Assembly: GCA_039519185.1 (NCBI GenBank)
Contig: CM076846.1
Location: 113,916,566-113,980,565 of the forward strand
Direction of reading: 5' to 3'
From: Astragalus membranaceus
Taxonomy: Eukaryota; Streptophyta; Magnoliopsida; Fabales; Fabaceae
DNA length: 64,000 bases
The notes below the pieces were generated by a model. The model was given only the letters and a program-made list of their open reading frames with translations, had not been told where the DNA came from and did not search any database. Positions 1-9,764 of the stretch are shown here, one piece after another. Made by a program: the position numbers and the translations under genes. Every line of letters begins with the position of its first letter. Position 1 is the first letter of the stretch.

Positions 1-1140
1 CCTCTTGGTCTTTCAACCTGGAAATTTCAGAACGTTTGCTGATGTGAAGTGCAAAAGTTTCAAAGACTGGCAAAAATTCGATCAGGAAAGCGAAAAGTTT
101 TGCATTAGCCTTTGATTTTAGCAATTTTTGAACGATGTCCTTAATTGCAAAGCTTTCTGATGGGTTCTCTCCAATCCTAGTAAAGAGATTGCCTTCCAAG
201 ACCTTAGCTTTTAATTGTTGAAGCAATTCTTCAGTAGATTCTTGAGTAACAGAGGTCAAAGAAGTAGTCGAAGCACTGGAGACCATGGCAGGGGAAGAGG
301 AAGAAAGGTTCAGCAAGTGTTTAAGAGCAGCCAAAGGATTTGTCGTTTTCATCAGCGAAAACTCCTGGTCACTCATAGCGCTACTAGTTGATTCCTTGGT
401 AGAAGCTTGTTCTTGAGCCTCAATTTCAGTCGTCTCTTTGCTTGAATCCTTAGCGCCTGCTACATCTGGTGTTTGCTCGTTGGTTTGCTCAAGTTCCATT
501 TCAACATTCGCGTTAGTAGCAATGTTTGTTCCTTCGACGTCAACAACCATAGGAGAATTTTGGGTAGTTGGAGGTACTGTGGAGATTTCCACAGGCGTTG
601 ATGGTGCAGGCAAAATTTGTTCAGTCGAAGGAACATTTGGAGCAGCTACAGATTCGACAACAGGAACTTCGACTGATGTGTGAAGTCTTTTAGGGGGAGG
701 TCCGTGAGATTGCTCTTGTGGTTCTTTGATCACAATCCCTTTAGCCCTTGCTTGGGATTCGGGTTGCATTCGTTTCCTTGACCGGTGAATAAGAGGCATG
801 TTATCATTATCACTATCAGTATCCTGCGAAAGAGAAACATGAGTTTAAAACGTAATCAAGTGTTAAAAGAGTCGAAGAAAAGGTCTAGTCAATTAACAAA
901 GATATACCTCTATTTGGGGTAAGCTGGAAGTGGATTTGATCACAAGTTTCTTCTTTGTTTTGGGTGGTGTTCTTGCTGTTGGCTTGTTTTGCTTTGGTGC
1001 TGCTTTAGTGGGCTTTTTCTGTGAAACAGCAGCTGTTCATAACGCAAAGATTTTATCAGGTAAATGGTTTTAAATTTTAACTAATGGGGAAAAAAGGGCC
1101 ATACCTGGGGATTTTTTCTTCTCAGCAATTTGAGAGGGAA
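1..1140 (-). pseudogene. Truncated antisense plant-mobile-domain-associated gene of a Tat retroelement (3' exons)
   Basis: Read on the minus strand this is the 3' part of a spliced gene running off the left edge. Exons are about 1140-1105, 1018-908 and 823-1. The intron 907-824 starts GTATATC and ends TTCGCAG. The intron 1104-1019 starts GTATGG and ends TTTCACAG. The frame is open through both junctions (codons end in ...LPQIE and resume DTDSDNDN) and to the edge. The protein is acidic and Ser/Thr-rich, then contains a stretch (MSDQEF...NPLAALKHLL) that aligns by eye with SPKELSDLKNKNPLEAFRR in the antisense gene at 42779-46661. It is therefore a relative of that gene from a different Tat family. 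Upstream exons, including the mobile domain, are missing: tandem repeats begin just past 1140. Its strand is opposite to the polarity of the LTR at 2619. Confidence 0.7.
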
Positions 1141-1164
1141 AACCTTAAGCGACTTTACACGTGT

Positions 1165-1560
1165 CGCAACCTCTGACGGGAGTTAAATTCTGATTGATTC
1201 TGATAAACTGCCCCCAGAGTCCCACGAGGTGCGAAGCGGCTTCGAAAATGGTCGCAACCTCTGATGGGCGAGTTAAATTCGGATCGATTCTGCTAAACTA
1301 CCCCCAGAGTCACCACGAGGTGTTAACTTTGCCACGAGGCACGAAGCGGCTTCGAAAATGGTCGCAACCTCTGATGGGCGAGTTAAATTCGGATCGATTC
1401 TGGTAAACTGCCCCCAGAGTCCCACGAGGTGTTAACTTTGCCATGAGGCACGGAGCGACTTGAAACGTGTCGCAACCTCTGATGGGCGAGTTATTATTTA
1501 AATCGATTCTGATAAACTGCCCCCAGAGTTAACATTGCCATGAGGCGATATGAGATTATA
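1165..1560. repeat. Tandem repeat array in the 3' untranslated region of a Tat element
   Basis: Four copies of the phrase CGCAACCTCTGATGGG begin at 1165, 1253, 1363 and 1471, giving periods of 88, 110 and 108 bp. Each is followed by a TAAACTGCCCCCAGAGT block and most by a GAAGCGGCTTCG palindrome. Short tandem arrays between coding region and 3' LTR are known in Tat/Ogre-lineage elements and can seed satellite DNA. Short open frames here are repeat translations, not genes. Confidence 0.75.
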
Positions 1561-1899
1561 CATTCAGATGCGCAAGGCGATGACCAGCGCCCGAGGCCAC
1601 CCAACGCGTGCCAGTTACAATTATAAGGAACAAGCTAGATAAAGAGGAAGCTTGGATGTTTCAAAATGAAACATAAAAAAATCAGGGGGCAATGACATCG
1701 AAGTCAACCCCGTTGGGTCGGTATGTGACAAGCCTCCCGGCCAGAACCTCTTGATCAAATGAAAAGATCATGGAGATGTCAAACAGATAATGGTGAAGAC
1801 GGAAGAAGCAGTTCCCATCGGCACCAAGCAAGCCCTGAAATTTCATCAAGAAGAAAAGCAGACTAAGAGACAGGATGAGCAACAAAAAAGCAGAGTGCC

Positions 1900-2360
1900 A
1901 AGCACACGTCCACACAAGCCGGCACCCAAGAGGGCCCCTGGCGAGGAAGCAACCAGCGCCCATGAGGGCGCCTGGCAAGAAAGCAACCAGCGCCCATGAG
2001 GGCGCCTGGCAGGGCGTCAATACAGAAGCAGGCAGCGCCCATGAGGGCGCCTGGCAGGAGGGCGCCTGGCAGAGGGTGTCTGGCTTGATGGCGCCTGGCA
2101 TGAGGGCGCCAGGCAGGAGGTGGTCTGGAAGCAAGTCCTTCGCAAGGGGGCAACCAGTACTGTGCAACGAGGCGTCCAAGGCACCCATGAGGGCACCCAA
2201 CCTTGTCTCGCAAAATCCTGCTCCACGAGGAGACACCCAGCGTACGCACGCACCGAACAAGCATCCAGCAAGGCACCCAGGAGGACCCCAACAGCAGAAC
2301 GTAGCACTTGGCACAAGGCGCCCAAGAGGGCGCGAACAATAGGATACGGCACCCTAGCTT
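1900..2360. repeat. GGCGCC-rich short repeats, Tat 3' untranslated region
   Basis: The block CCATGAGGGCGCCTGGCA recurs at short and irregular spacing from about 1915 to 2130 and degenerates to about 2300. The core GGCGCC is self-complementary. The region is far more GC-rich than its surroundings. The repeats are open in several frames on both strands, as expected for such a repeat, and I see no domain, so no gene is called. It lies between the antisense gene remnant and the polypurine tract of the same element. Confidence 0.65.
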
Positions 2361-2600
2361 GACGTTTGGCACAAGGATTACCCCATCAGAGGCCCGAGTC
2401 ATGGTCGCAACGAAGTGATCTTGTACGACCCGACAAGACAGACAGAGTAACGCATTACGACAAAGAAAAAATTTCTCTTTTTTACTCTAGAGAGTGAAAA
2501 TGATAAAACACGATCGTGACAACGACAGTGTCCCACGCGACTTCACACATCGGGTAGACCGACGAAAATCCTTCAAGCCAAGACCATCATCCGAAATAAT

Positions 2601-2618
2601 CTCGGCTTGGGGGGCAAC
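2601..2618 (+). other. Polypurine tract of the left-edge Tat element
   Basis: CTTGGGGGGCAAC directly abuts the LTR start TGTTCTGG at 2619. The same G-run plus GCAA arrangement precedes the 3' LTR of the intact Tat element at 47087-47097. This places the element on the plus strand, with its body off the left edge. Confidence 0.7.
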
Positions 2619-3000
2619 TGTTCTGGACTGGACCAAGAGGTCCATTTAGCAAAACCAGGGGGTGCGTTTAGCAATTGGGTATGGATCAGTCCAATCGATT
2701 CGGCCCATATCCACTACATACAAGCCCAACTAAAGCCACCACGCTTGAATGGTTCAGATCGATTCTGATAATCTAACGGTCCACAGACGAGCATCGATTT
2801 CCTATAAATACCGGCTCGCATAGCCATTTATACGGTACACACTCTTCCCTTGCAAATTCACTAGCTTATTCTCATACTGACTTGAGCGTCGGAGTGGCTT
2901 TGCAGGTACCCCCGGGCGCTCATTAACCTCCTGCCAGGACAGCAAGAGACCTACCAATAGCAGCCGGCCACCAAAACACTGCCAGGTACATAACAATGTG
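2619..3000 (+). repeat. 3' LTR (at least its 5' part) of the left-edge Tat element
   Basis: It starts TGTTCTGGACTGG right after the polypurine tract. It holds a TATAAATACC box near 2802 and the GAGCGTCGGAGTGGCTTTGC block near 2884, a type of sequence common in plant Tat/Ogre LTRs. The second LTR lies outside the window, so the 3' boundary cannot be fixed by comparison; CATAACA near 2997 is one candidate and a boundary as far as 3267 is possible. Confidence 0.55.
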
Positions 3001-3338
3001 TGAAGAGGACGAAGCCCATGTAGTTGCTCACATAAAAAGCAGAGGTGGCTATATAAATGGCTAGCCTTCAAAATTGTAATGATGTTTTTCTTTGTATCGG
3101 AGTTTTGGAAATAAAAAGGAAATAAAAAGACTAGAATGTGATAAGAAAACCAAACATATACTGAATAGATTATTGGGAACCGACAAAGATTCTCGGGATC
3201 TCAATAGATTATTATCTTCACAAGTCTCTCTGAATACCCACTGATGGTAGTTGTTGGAGTGTCACAGAAAAAAGTTGTCACACTTGATTATTAGTACAAC
3301 TCTAGTGTAGTATATATTTGTATTATATACACATACAT

Positions 3339-3341
<3 letters not shown>

Positions 3342-3425
<84 letters not shown>
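3342..3425. repeat. (TA)n(TG)n microsatellite
   Basis: About 70 bp of pure TA followed by a run of TG. An open frame giving alternating Ile-Tyr across it is a by-product of the repeat. Confidence 0.95.
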
Positions 3426-3838
3426 TCATCTTCCGTGGCAACATAAATTTATCCTTGTATCTTTTAAAAGTGGGTGTTAATTCGTCAAAACAATGGGAAA
3501 GATGGAGTTGAAAGGGAAAAGAGAGGCTAAAGGCAAAAATGTGAAAGGTTGAATTCTTTCTTCAACATGGAGTTATTATACTGCCACGGTTGAGTCTACT
3601 GTTTTTCTACCTCAATACCAAAAAGAACATACGTGTTACTTTAATTTAATTTAATTAAATTTTAGTGCAATAAAGTTAATTAATTTATCTCAAAAATTAA
3701 ATTAAAAATAGCACAGTGCTTTTCGTATACATATTATTTTTCAGTTCTCACTTAGAAAATTAAATAGCAAAAAAGAAATATAAAGACAATACCATTAGAT
3801 ATTTAACGGCCTTTTTTGGTTAAAAAAAAGAGAAGGTC

Positions 3839-3860
3839 CACACACACACACACACACACA

Positions 3861-3917
<57 letters not shown>
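3839..3917. repeat. (CA)n(TA)n microsatellite
   Basis: A run of CA with one interruption, followed by about 48 bp of TA. It is the reverse complement arrangement of the tract at 3342-3425. Confidence 0.95.
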
Positions 3918-3918
<1 letters not shown>

Positions 3919-5276
3919 CAAAAAATATTATAAATAAATACTTTCTTAATTCTTTTAGTAGTATATACTAAAACATAAATAAAAAGTTTGTATACATGTT
4001 TCTTTTCAATAAAAATACACTTCTTTAACTTTAGTCTCATATTTCTTCTTCTTAATCTCAGTAATTTACTTAGGGGTTAAAAAATTATATTTAGGACTCA
4101 ATAATAATATGATAGCTAATGAAAATCGGTGAAGCAATGAAAATATCAATTCTGAAAAGAAGGAAAAAACAAATGCATGTAAGAGAGTACTAAAACAACC
4201 AGCATTTAGGACTGATCAGAATTGTTTTAGTGCAGTGCAGTTTCACAAATCAGCTTGTCGTGAAACTTCACGACTAACATATTCAAGCTTAAGCGAATAA
4301 CTGTTATGTTATTGAACCCAGAGTTAAACCACGATAACATAGATCTACAAATATTTCTTCCTCTTTTGTGTTGCCAAAGGGGAAACCACCATCACTGCTT
4401 TACCTGTGATTTCTCTTTTTAATCATATCCATGTTCACCAAATACCAAATACCAAATGAAATAAATAAATAAATAAATAAATATGTGATCACATTATGTT
4501 TAGAATCAAAGCCAGCGTATTGAATCAGAATCAATATGAACCAACCGATTGACCGAATACATCAATTGATGGTAGTCGTGAAATTTCATGACCGAATTCC
4601 TTCGCGTGAAATAGCATCACTCTAGACGTATAGCGAGACATGAAAAACGAAAAATGCAATCGAGAAACGAGAACACATTAATTGTTGTTACCGATAAACC
4701 TCTTCTTTCCAACAATGGTCTTATGATATACTCTACGCGATTCAACATAAACAAAAAATAAAATAAACAGCCTTTTTATTTTTTTTATCTTCGTTATCAT
4801 CACTCATTCACCTTACCTATAAACCAATACCTCATAGATATAGCTCGACCTGATAATAACTATGAATGCAAAATAATGTGAATCATAGACATAACATAGA
4901 CACCGAAATCAAACTAGTTTATTAATAATATATATTCCACTGGAATTCAAATTTGTCACCAAAAAATCCACTGGAATTCAAATGACTCTTAAGACCGACA
5001 GACAGAGACAACCAACATAACAAAGGAAATACCAAATATGTCCACCCCATTATTATAAGAACGAAAACAAAGCCACCATATGTTTAACCCTAGGATCCTG
5101 ATATGCCAACACTAGCAGTGAACTTCAGCCACCAATTTCTTCAGCTTCAAACTTCATTGCACAAATCTTCACTTCCGGCATTAGCAGATCCTGATCTGAG
5201 TGAAACATAATACATAGACAGACACAAACAAGAGAGGGGTGGATATTTATTAATTTATTATTATTTTTTGTTTTTT

Positions 5277-6083
5277 CTAGGGCTTCTTACCAATGGTGTG
5301 TTTGTTGTTATGCATCCAAACCTTAAGAACTTGACGCTTAACACCATTCTCATTACAGAATTTCTGAACAACATCATCATCTTGTTTCTGAATCCTCCAA
5401 TCCAATTTTTCAGCAAAAACCTTCATTTTTTCCTTCTGTTCAGGAGTGAACTTAGTTCTGAATCTCTTCTTTGAGTTCGAGGTCGACCCAATACCACCAT
5501 TATCAAGGTCCATAGCATCATCATGATCCTCCCCACCACTACCGCCTCTCGCTGGTGAAATCAGAGCAAAAGCAGAGGGACCACCACCGCTAGGTGGTTC
5601 AGTTACGTGCAGTAACCCATTTGGAACGCTATACATCGTGTACTGCGGTGGAGGAGCAGCCTGGTGACGGTGGGTGTTGTAGGGAGGATAAGCATCTCCG
5701 GCAGGAATGACGGTGGCTGCAACAGGAGCAGCAACAGTGACAACATTGGGTGGCGGAGGAGCTTCTTTACGATGGAAGTTGCGGTGGCAGTTGCAAGCGG
5801 CGCACTTAAGAGCATCAATTGAACCTTCAGGTCCAGCAGGGAAAAATTCACCGCAACCGTCGAGAGCATGACCACCGTTATTGATGGCGTGATTCTTCAG
5901 ACACTCTCTGAACGTTCCTCTGAAGATGTTAACATTGTTGTTAACGTTGTTGTTGGTGTTGTTGTTTCTCACAACCATCATTGGTGTTTCTTCAGCTGGA
6001 CTTGAGACTCTAACTCGGGATGAGTTACCAATTGACTCGCTGTAACCCATTTCCATCTCTTTATCGATATCTTTCATTGACAT
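5277..6083 (-). CDS. Zinc-finger homeodomain (ZHD) transcription factor
   Basis: A 268-residue single-exon protein with the two-domain layout of plant ZHD proteins. Residues ~58-107 form the ZF-HD dimerisation zinc finger, with FRECLKNHA, GGHALDGCGEFFP and CAACNCHRNFHRKE. Residues ~205-267 form the homeodomain, with KKRFRTKFT, a W in helix 1 and KVWMHNNKH in helix 3. ZHD proteins dimerise through the finger and bind ATTA-containing DNA in the nucleus; most plant members are intronless, as here. The linker is rich in Pro, Ala and Gly, and residues 40-52 are an Asn-rich run. Two Met lie at positions 1 and 3; the first follows an A-rich leader (AAAAAAATGTCAATG). It resembles the ZHD1/ZHD2 (AtHB22/AtHB25) group by eye, but the exact paralogue cannot be settled without a tree. 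No disruption seen. Confidence 0.95.
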   Translation of the reverse strand: MSMKDIDKEMEMGYSESIGNSSRVRVSSPAEETPMMVVRNNNTNNNVNNNVNIFRGTFRECLKNHAINNGGHALDGCGEFFPAGPEGSIDALKCAACNCHRNFHRKEAPPPPNVVTVAAPVAATVIPAGDAYPPYNTHRHQAAPPPQYTMYSVPNGLLHVTEPPSGGGPSAFALISPARGGSGGEDHDDAMDLDNGGIGSTSNSKKRFRTKFTPEQKEKMKVFAEKLDWRIQKQDDDVVQKFCNENGVKRQVLKVWMHNNKHTIGKKP

Positions 6084-6283
6084 TTTTTTTTAAAAAAAAA
6101 ACTGAGATTTAGTAATCAAACACAAAAGGCAAAGCAAAGCCTTTGAGTTTGTTTGAAGAAAGAAAAAGTAAAAACACTTCTCTTACTCTCACTTACACTC
6201 TAACTCAGAACATCATTTTTCTCTGTTTTCTCCCTAATCTCTCACTCTTGCTCCGTTAACACAATTACAATCCTTGGTTGTCC

Positions 6284-6290
6284 TTAAATA
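6284..6290 (-). promoter_or_regulatory. Candidate TATA box of the ZHD gene
   Basis: On the minus strand the sequence reads TATTTAAGG about 200 bp upstream of the start codon. The CT/GA-rich stretch between it and the ATG (6160-6260) is typical of a plant 5' untranslated leader. Position and composition are the only evidence. Confidence 0.4.
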
Positions 6291-6639
6291 ACCCTCTAAG
6301 TCAACTTACTCGGAAAATTTATTTATTACATATAATAATTTCATTTATTACAGGTAACTTTCAAGTTGAAGAAATTTAGCTACAGAACAAACACATTTTA
6401 AGGGAAACTTAACTAGACATACTTATTGCTTTTAGCGAGGAAGCAATTAATATGAGAAAAAGAAAATAAAGTGTAACTTAACTGACGTTGGTATATGGTT
6501 AGCTTTGTTTTGTCAGCAAAGTTCATCTTATCCTATCAAATATGTAGCACATTATTTAATTTTATTTTCGGTGATAGGCATGACTGAAGTTAAGTGTTAA
6601 CCTCAGTTATTGTTTTAAGCTATATTTCGTAGTCTAAAA

Positions 6640-7155
6640 ATTGTGAAAAAAAAATAAGAAAGTAAAAAAGAAATAAAAATTAGTAGAATGTGATAATACT
6701 TTTTTCTATTTTTTTTTATTATTTAGAGTCTGGGGAAAAACATATGTCTAATTTTTTAAAATTGTGTAAATAATTTTTTATTTAAAAATATAAATAAATC
6801 CAAAAAAATGAAAAGTAGATAATTTTGTCGTTTTGACAATTAAATCTTCTGTGATATTAAATGACTCCTTCATCTTCAGCTGCTTTTACGGATGCAACAG
6901 AATAAAAAATAGTTAAAATTGTCGTTTCGCCATTATATCTCATTCCGGTTTTTGCGAATGAAAACAATCTTTCTTTTTCGTTGTTTTTAAGTTAGTTTTG
7001 ATAAGAGTTGACTTGTTATTTACACTACTTTTCTTCGTAAATATTTTTTGTCTCCCGCTTTTTTCGCAAACAAAATTATGGGTTACAACTGAACAATAAT
7101 ATTCTCATTTATTGAATTTCATTAATATGAATCAAACTATTTAGTATATGATCTC
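6640..7155 (+). repeat. Dispersed ~430 bp repeat, copy 1
   Basis: Contains, in order, AATTTTGTCGTTTTGAC, CAGCTGCTTTTACGGA, TTGTCGTTTC, TTTTTCGTTGTTTTTAAG, TTGACTTGTTATTTAC, TTTGTCTCCCGCTTTTTTCG and CAAACTATTTAGTATATGAT. The same ordered phrases recur at 7156-7660, 7936-8292, 9406-9500 and 24960-25862. No coding potential or terminal inverted repeats were found, so the repeat is unclassified. The start is approximate. Confidence 0.6.
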
Positions 7156-7660
7156 CTTTTATATTAAAAGATTCCACCATCTCTTGCAGCTTTTACAGAC
7201 ATTCAATTCAAAAAAGAGTTGAATCGTAATATTAGATGCTTCTGTTTCTAGATTAAATGAAGCAACATAAAAAATATAGTAAATGTAACCAACACCATTG
7301 GCCCGGTGGCATAATCTACCCTGGGACACGGGGAGTCCACCCGGTGCTCTCGAGTTTGATTCCCGAAATAGACACACTCGTTGTTGGCCAGTGCGAAATT
7401 TGATTCTAAGCGCGGGCGGGACATTAGAACACTTCGTGGGTAGCCAGCATTGGTCTGAACCAAAAAAATTCTCTTTCGCTGTTTTAGAATTTGGTGATAA
7501 GGATTGACTTGTTATTTACGATACTTTAGTTATTAAATATTTTTTCTCTCTCGTTTCACCGATAAGCATACGTTAAAGATGAACCTATGAATATCATTTA
7601 TTGATGTTAATTAATATATATTCAAACTATTTAGTATATGTTTTTTTGTATTCATTTTCT
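7156..7660 (+). repeat. Dispersed ~430 bp repeat, copy 2 (interrupted)
   Basis: Same phrases as copy 1, but interrupted between about 7288 and 7462 by the SINE-like unit listed below. It ends in CAAACTATTTAGTATATG near 7640. Confidence 0.6.
7288..7462 (+). mobile_element. Putative tRNA-derived SINE-like insertion
   Basis: It interrupts repeat copy 2. GGCCCGGTGGCATAATC may be a degenerate pol III A box. GAGTTTGATTCCCG resembles a B box (GGTTCRANNCC). A diverged relative lies at 29232-29370; both share CCAACA, CTACCCTGGGACAC, CCCGGTGCTC and TTGGCCAGTGC. No clean target duplication was found, so the SINE label is tentative. Confidence 0.4.
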
Positions 7661-7668
7661 TCGAAACT

Positions 7669-7935
7669 AAGCCTATCCTAGATCGACCAGGCCACCCACC
7701 ATTATTATCCATGCACCAAGCCCAATAGTGCTGGGGTTAAGGGGGTGTATTGGGAAATTTTCGAGTCTCACATTGACTAGAGATAAAGTCTCAAAAGAGT
7801 ATATAATGAAAGGGCGTACCTCACCTTACAAGTCGGTTCTGTATGGTTGAGTTAAACCCAACTCACATTCTAAGATAGTATCAAAGCCTATCCTAGATTC
7901 ATTGGGCCACCCACCTTTACTATCCACACATCAAG
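7669..7935 (+). mobile_element. TRIM-like LTR with flanking internal fragments
   Basis: An LTR-like unit begins TGTATTGGGAAATTTTCGAG at 7746 and ends CACATTCTAAGA near 7873. It contains CTCACATTGACTAG, TATATAATG and CTCACCTTACAAGTCGG. It is followed by TAGTATCAAAGCC, one or two changes from the usual tRNA-Met primer site TGGTATCAGAGCC. Fragments of the same internal sequence (GCCTATCCTAGAT and CCACCCACC) lie on both sides, as in an internal-LTR-internal remnant of a very short LTR element. No protein is encoded. Confidence 0.5.
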
Positions 7936-8292
7936 CCGGTTCTGCTGCTTTTACAGACATTCAAGATAGATTTGAACCGTAATATAAGTTGCTTTTGTTT
8001 TAAGCTTAAATGAAGTAACACAATAAAATATAGTTAATTTTGTCGTTTCACCGTTATATCTCATTTATTCCGGCTTTTAGGCATGAAAGCATTCATTGTT
8101 TTTCGTTGTTTCTAAGTTTTGATAAGGATTGACTCGTTATTTACGATTCTTTTGTTCCTAAATATTTTTGTCTCCCGCTATTTTCGCAAACAAAACCATG
8201 GGTTACAACTGAAGGCTAAAATTATCATTTACTGATTTTCATTAATATGAATTCAAACTATTTAGTATATGATCCTTTGATTTTGAAAATTT
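7936..8292 (+). repeat. Dispersed ~430 bp repeat, copy 3
   Basis: The clearest full copy of the repeat described for 6640-7155, from GCTGCTTTTACAGACATTC to CAAACTATTTAGTATATGATC. The MULE-type element at 8293 is inserted at its downstream end. Confidence 0.65.
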
Positions 8293-9405
8293 GGCTAAAT
8301 TGCATTTTTTTTGTCCTTTATCTTTGACCAGAGTTTCAGTTTGGTCTTTTATCTTTTTTTTCCACTTTGGTCCCATATGTTTCAAAAACGTGTCAAAGTG
8401 GTCATTTATGTTTGATATGTTTCATTTTCGTCCTTCAATTGGTATGACATGTTTCAGTTTGGTCCTTCAAAACAAAAACAAAAAAATGAAAAACACTATG
8501 AATGTGTTCAAGAACACAAAGAACATTTTAATTTCTTGTTTCTTGAATAACTCATGCAATACGTTACCAAATTGAATGAATCTAAACTCTAAAACTTGAA
8601 TAATATCTCGCAAGGAATTCAATGGAAATAAAATTAAGCTTAGAAAAGTGCTTATATGCAAAAATTACTCCTGGAACTGAAAGCTTGAACTCGAAATTCA
8701 AGAAACCTTCAATCTCAACAATGGTGAGCTTGCTATAGAGCACCAAATTGAATGATTCTTGAGCCTAAAATGCTCGAAATACAACAAAGAATCAGAATAT
8801 GCCAAACATTTTCTTCAAAAAAACATTTAAACGCAAACACTATGAAGAAGGAATTTGCATCTATAAATTGTGTTTTGACTATTATTTGCTCATTTTTCAA
8901 CCAATTTGCGTCAAACCAAATGTGTTCAACTCGTATTGAGTGCAGAAATTGAACTATAGATAAAGGTTTCAAACCAAATGTGTTCATTTCATTTTCCTAT
9001 TCTCGTCCTCTTCAAGCTTTTGGTTCTAAAAGTGATTCTGTGCATAAGCACTTTTTTGAGCTTAACTTTGGTTCCATTGAATTCATTGCACAATTTTATT
9101 CAAGTTTGAGTCCAGTTTGATTCAATTTGGTCACGTAATGCATGCGTTATTCAAGAAATAAGAAATTGAATTGTTCTTGGTGTTCTTCAAGACATTCATA
9201 GTGTTCTTCATTTTTCTGTTTTTGTTTTGAAGGACCAAACTGAAACATATGATACCAATTGAAGGACCAAACAGAAACATATCAAACATAAAGGACCACT
9301 TTGACACAGATGTGAAACATAAAGGACCAAAGTCGGAAAAACAAAAGATAAATGACCAAACTGAAACTTTGGTCAAAAATAAAGGACCAAAAATACAATT
9401 TAGCC
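8293..9405. mobile_element. MULE-type non-autonomous foldback element
   Basis: Left terminus GGCTAAATTGCATTTTT and right terminus ending ACAATTTAGCC are inverted repeats. They are flanked by 9-bp near-duplications, TGAAAATTT (8284-8292) and TAAAAATTT (9406-9414). A 9-bp target duplication and GGCTAAAT... ends match Mutator-like elements. The inverted repeat is long: about 8300-8600 pairs with about 9130-9405, so translations of the left arm (plus) and right arm (minus) look alike. That similarity explains both open frames; neither is a gene. No transposase is present. Confidence 0.75.
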
Positions 9406-9624
9406 TAAAAATTTTCATCATCTCTTGTAGCTTTTACGGACATTCGAAAAAGATTTGAATCGTAATATTAGATTTTGTGTGAGATCGTTTTGCATTGGAG
9501 CATAACACTCAAATCCGAAAGGATCTCTATACTTTTAGATGAAACATCAAACAAATTGAATTTAGGGTTAACTATTCTTAGAGGTACCTATCCAATTTTC
9601 TTTTTAAGTAGGTCCTTAAACTAA
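9406..9624 (+). repeat. Dispersed repeat copy 4 and short unclassified flank
   Basis: TCATCTCTTGTAGCTTTTAC and GATTTGAATCGTAATATTAG match the repeat copies upstream, so the MULE-type element at 8293 landed inside this copy. From about 9500 to the MITE terminus at 9625 nothing is recognised. Confidence 0.5.
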
Positions 9625-9764
9625 GGCCCCGTTCGGGGTGGTTTTATGTTTTGAAATTTTTAAAAACTAAAATTAATTTCAGTTTTGGTTCAGACTCAAC
9701 TTTGAGCTAAGAAATTTTCAAAAAATCAAAATTAGTTTCAAACATAAACAGAAAAATAAATACT

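Larger units (their letters stand above)
3001..5276. other. Intergenic region between Tat LTR and ZHD gene
   Basis: AT-rich DNA without a supported gene. It contains the two mirrored microsatellites listed separately and an (AAAT)n tract near 4460-4484. The rest shows no recognisable coding or structural signal. The segment nearest 5277 is presumably the 3' untranslated region and terminator of the ZHD gene. Confidence 0.5.

Noticed and set aside
1682..2402. Several overlapping long open frames on both strands (up to 210 residues)
   Set aside because: They arise from a GC-rich short repeat without stop codons in any frame, and no domain is visible.
3262..4040. Open frames with alternating Ile-Tyr
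   Set aside because: They are translations of the (TA)n microsatellites.
8291..9421. Two similar hypothetical proteins on opposite strands
   Set aside because: They are the two inverted arms of one foldback MULE-type element.
9600..9660. GGCCCCGTTCGGGGTGG as a possible hairpin terminator or rRNA fragment
   Set aside because: The matching inverted copy at 24866-24883 shows it is the end of a MITE.
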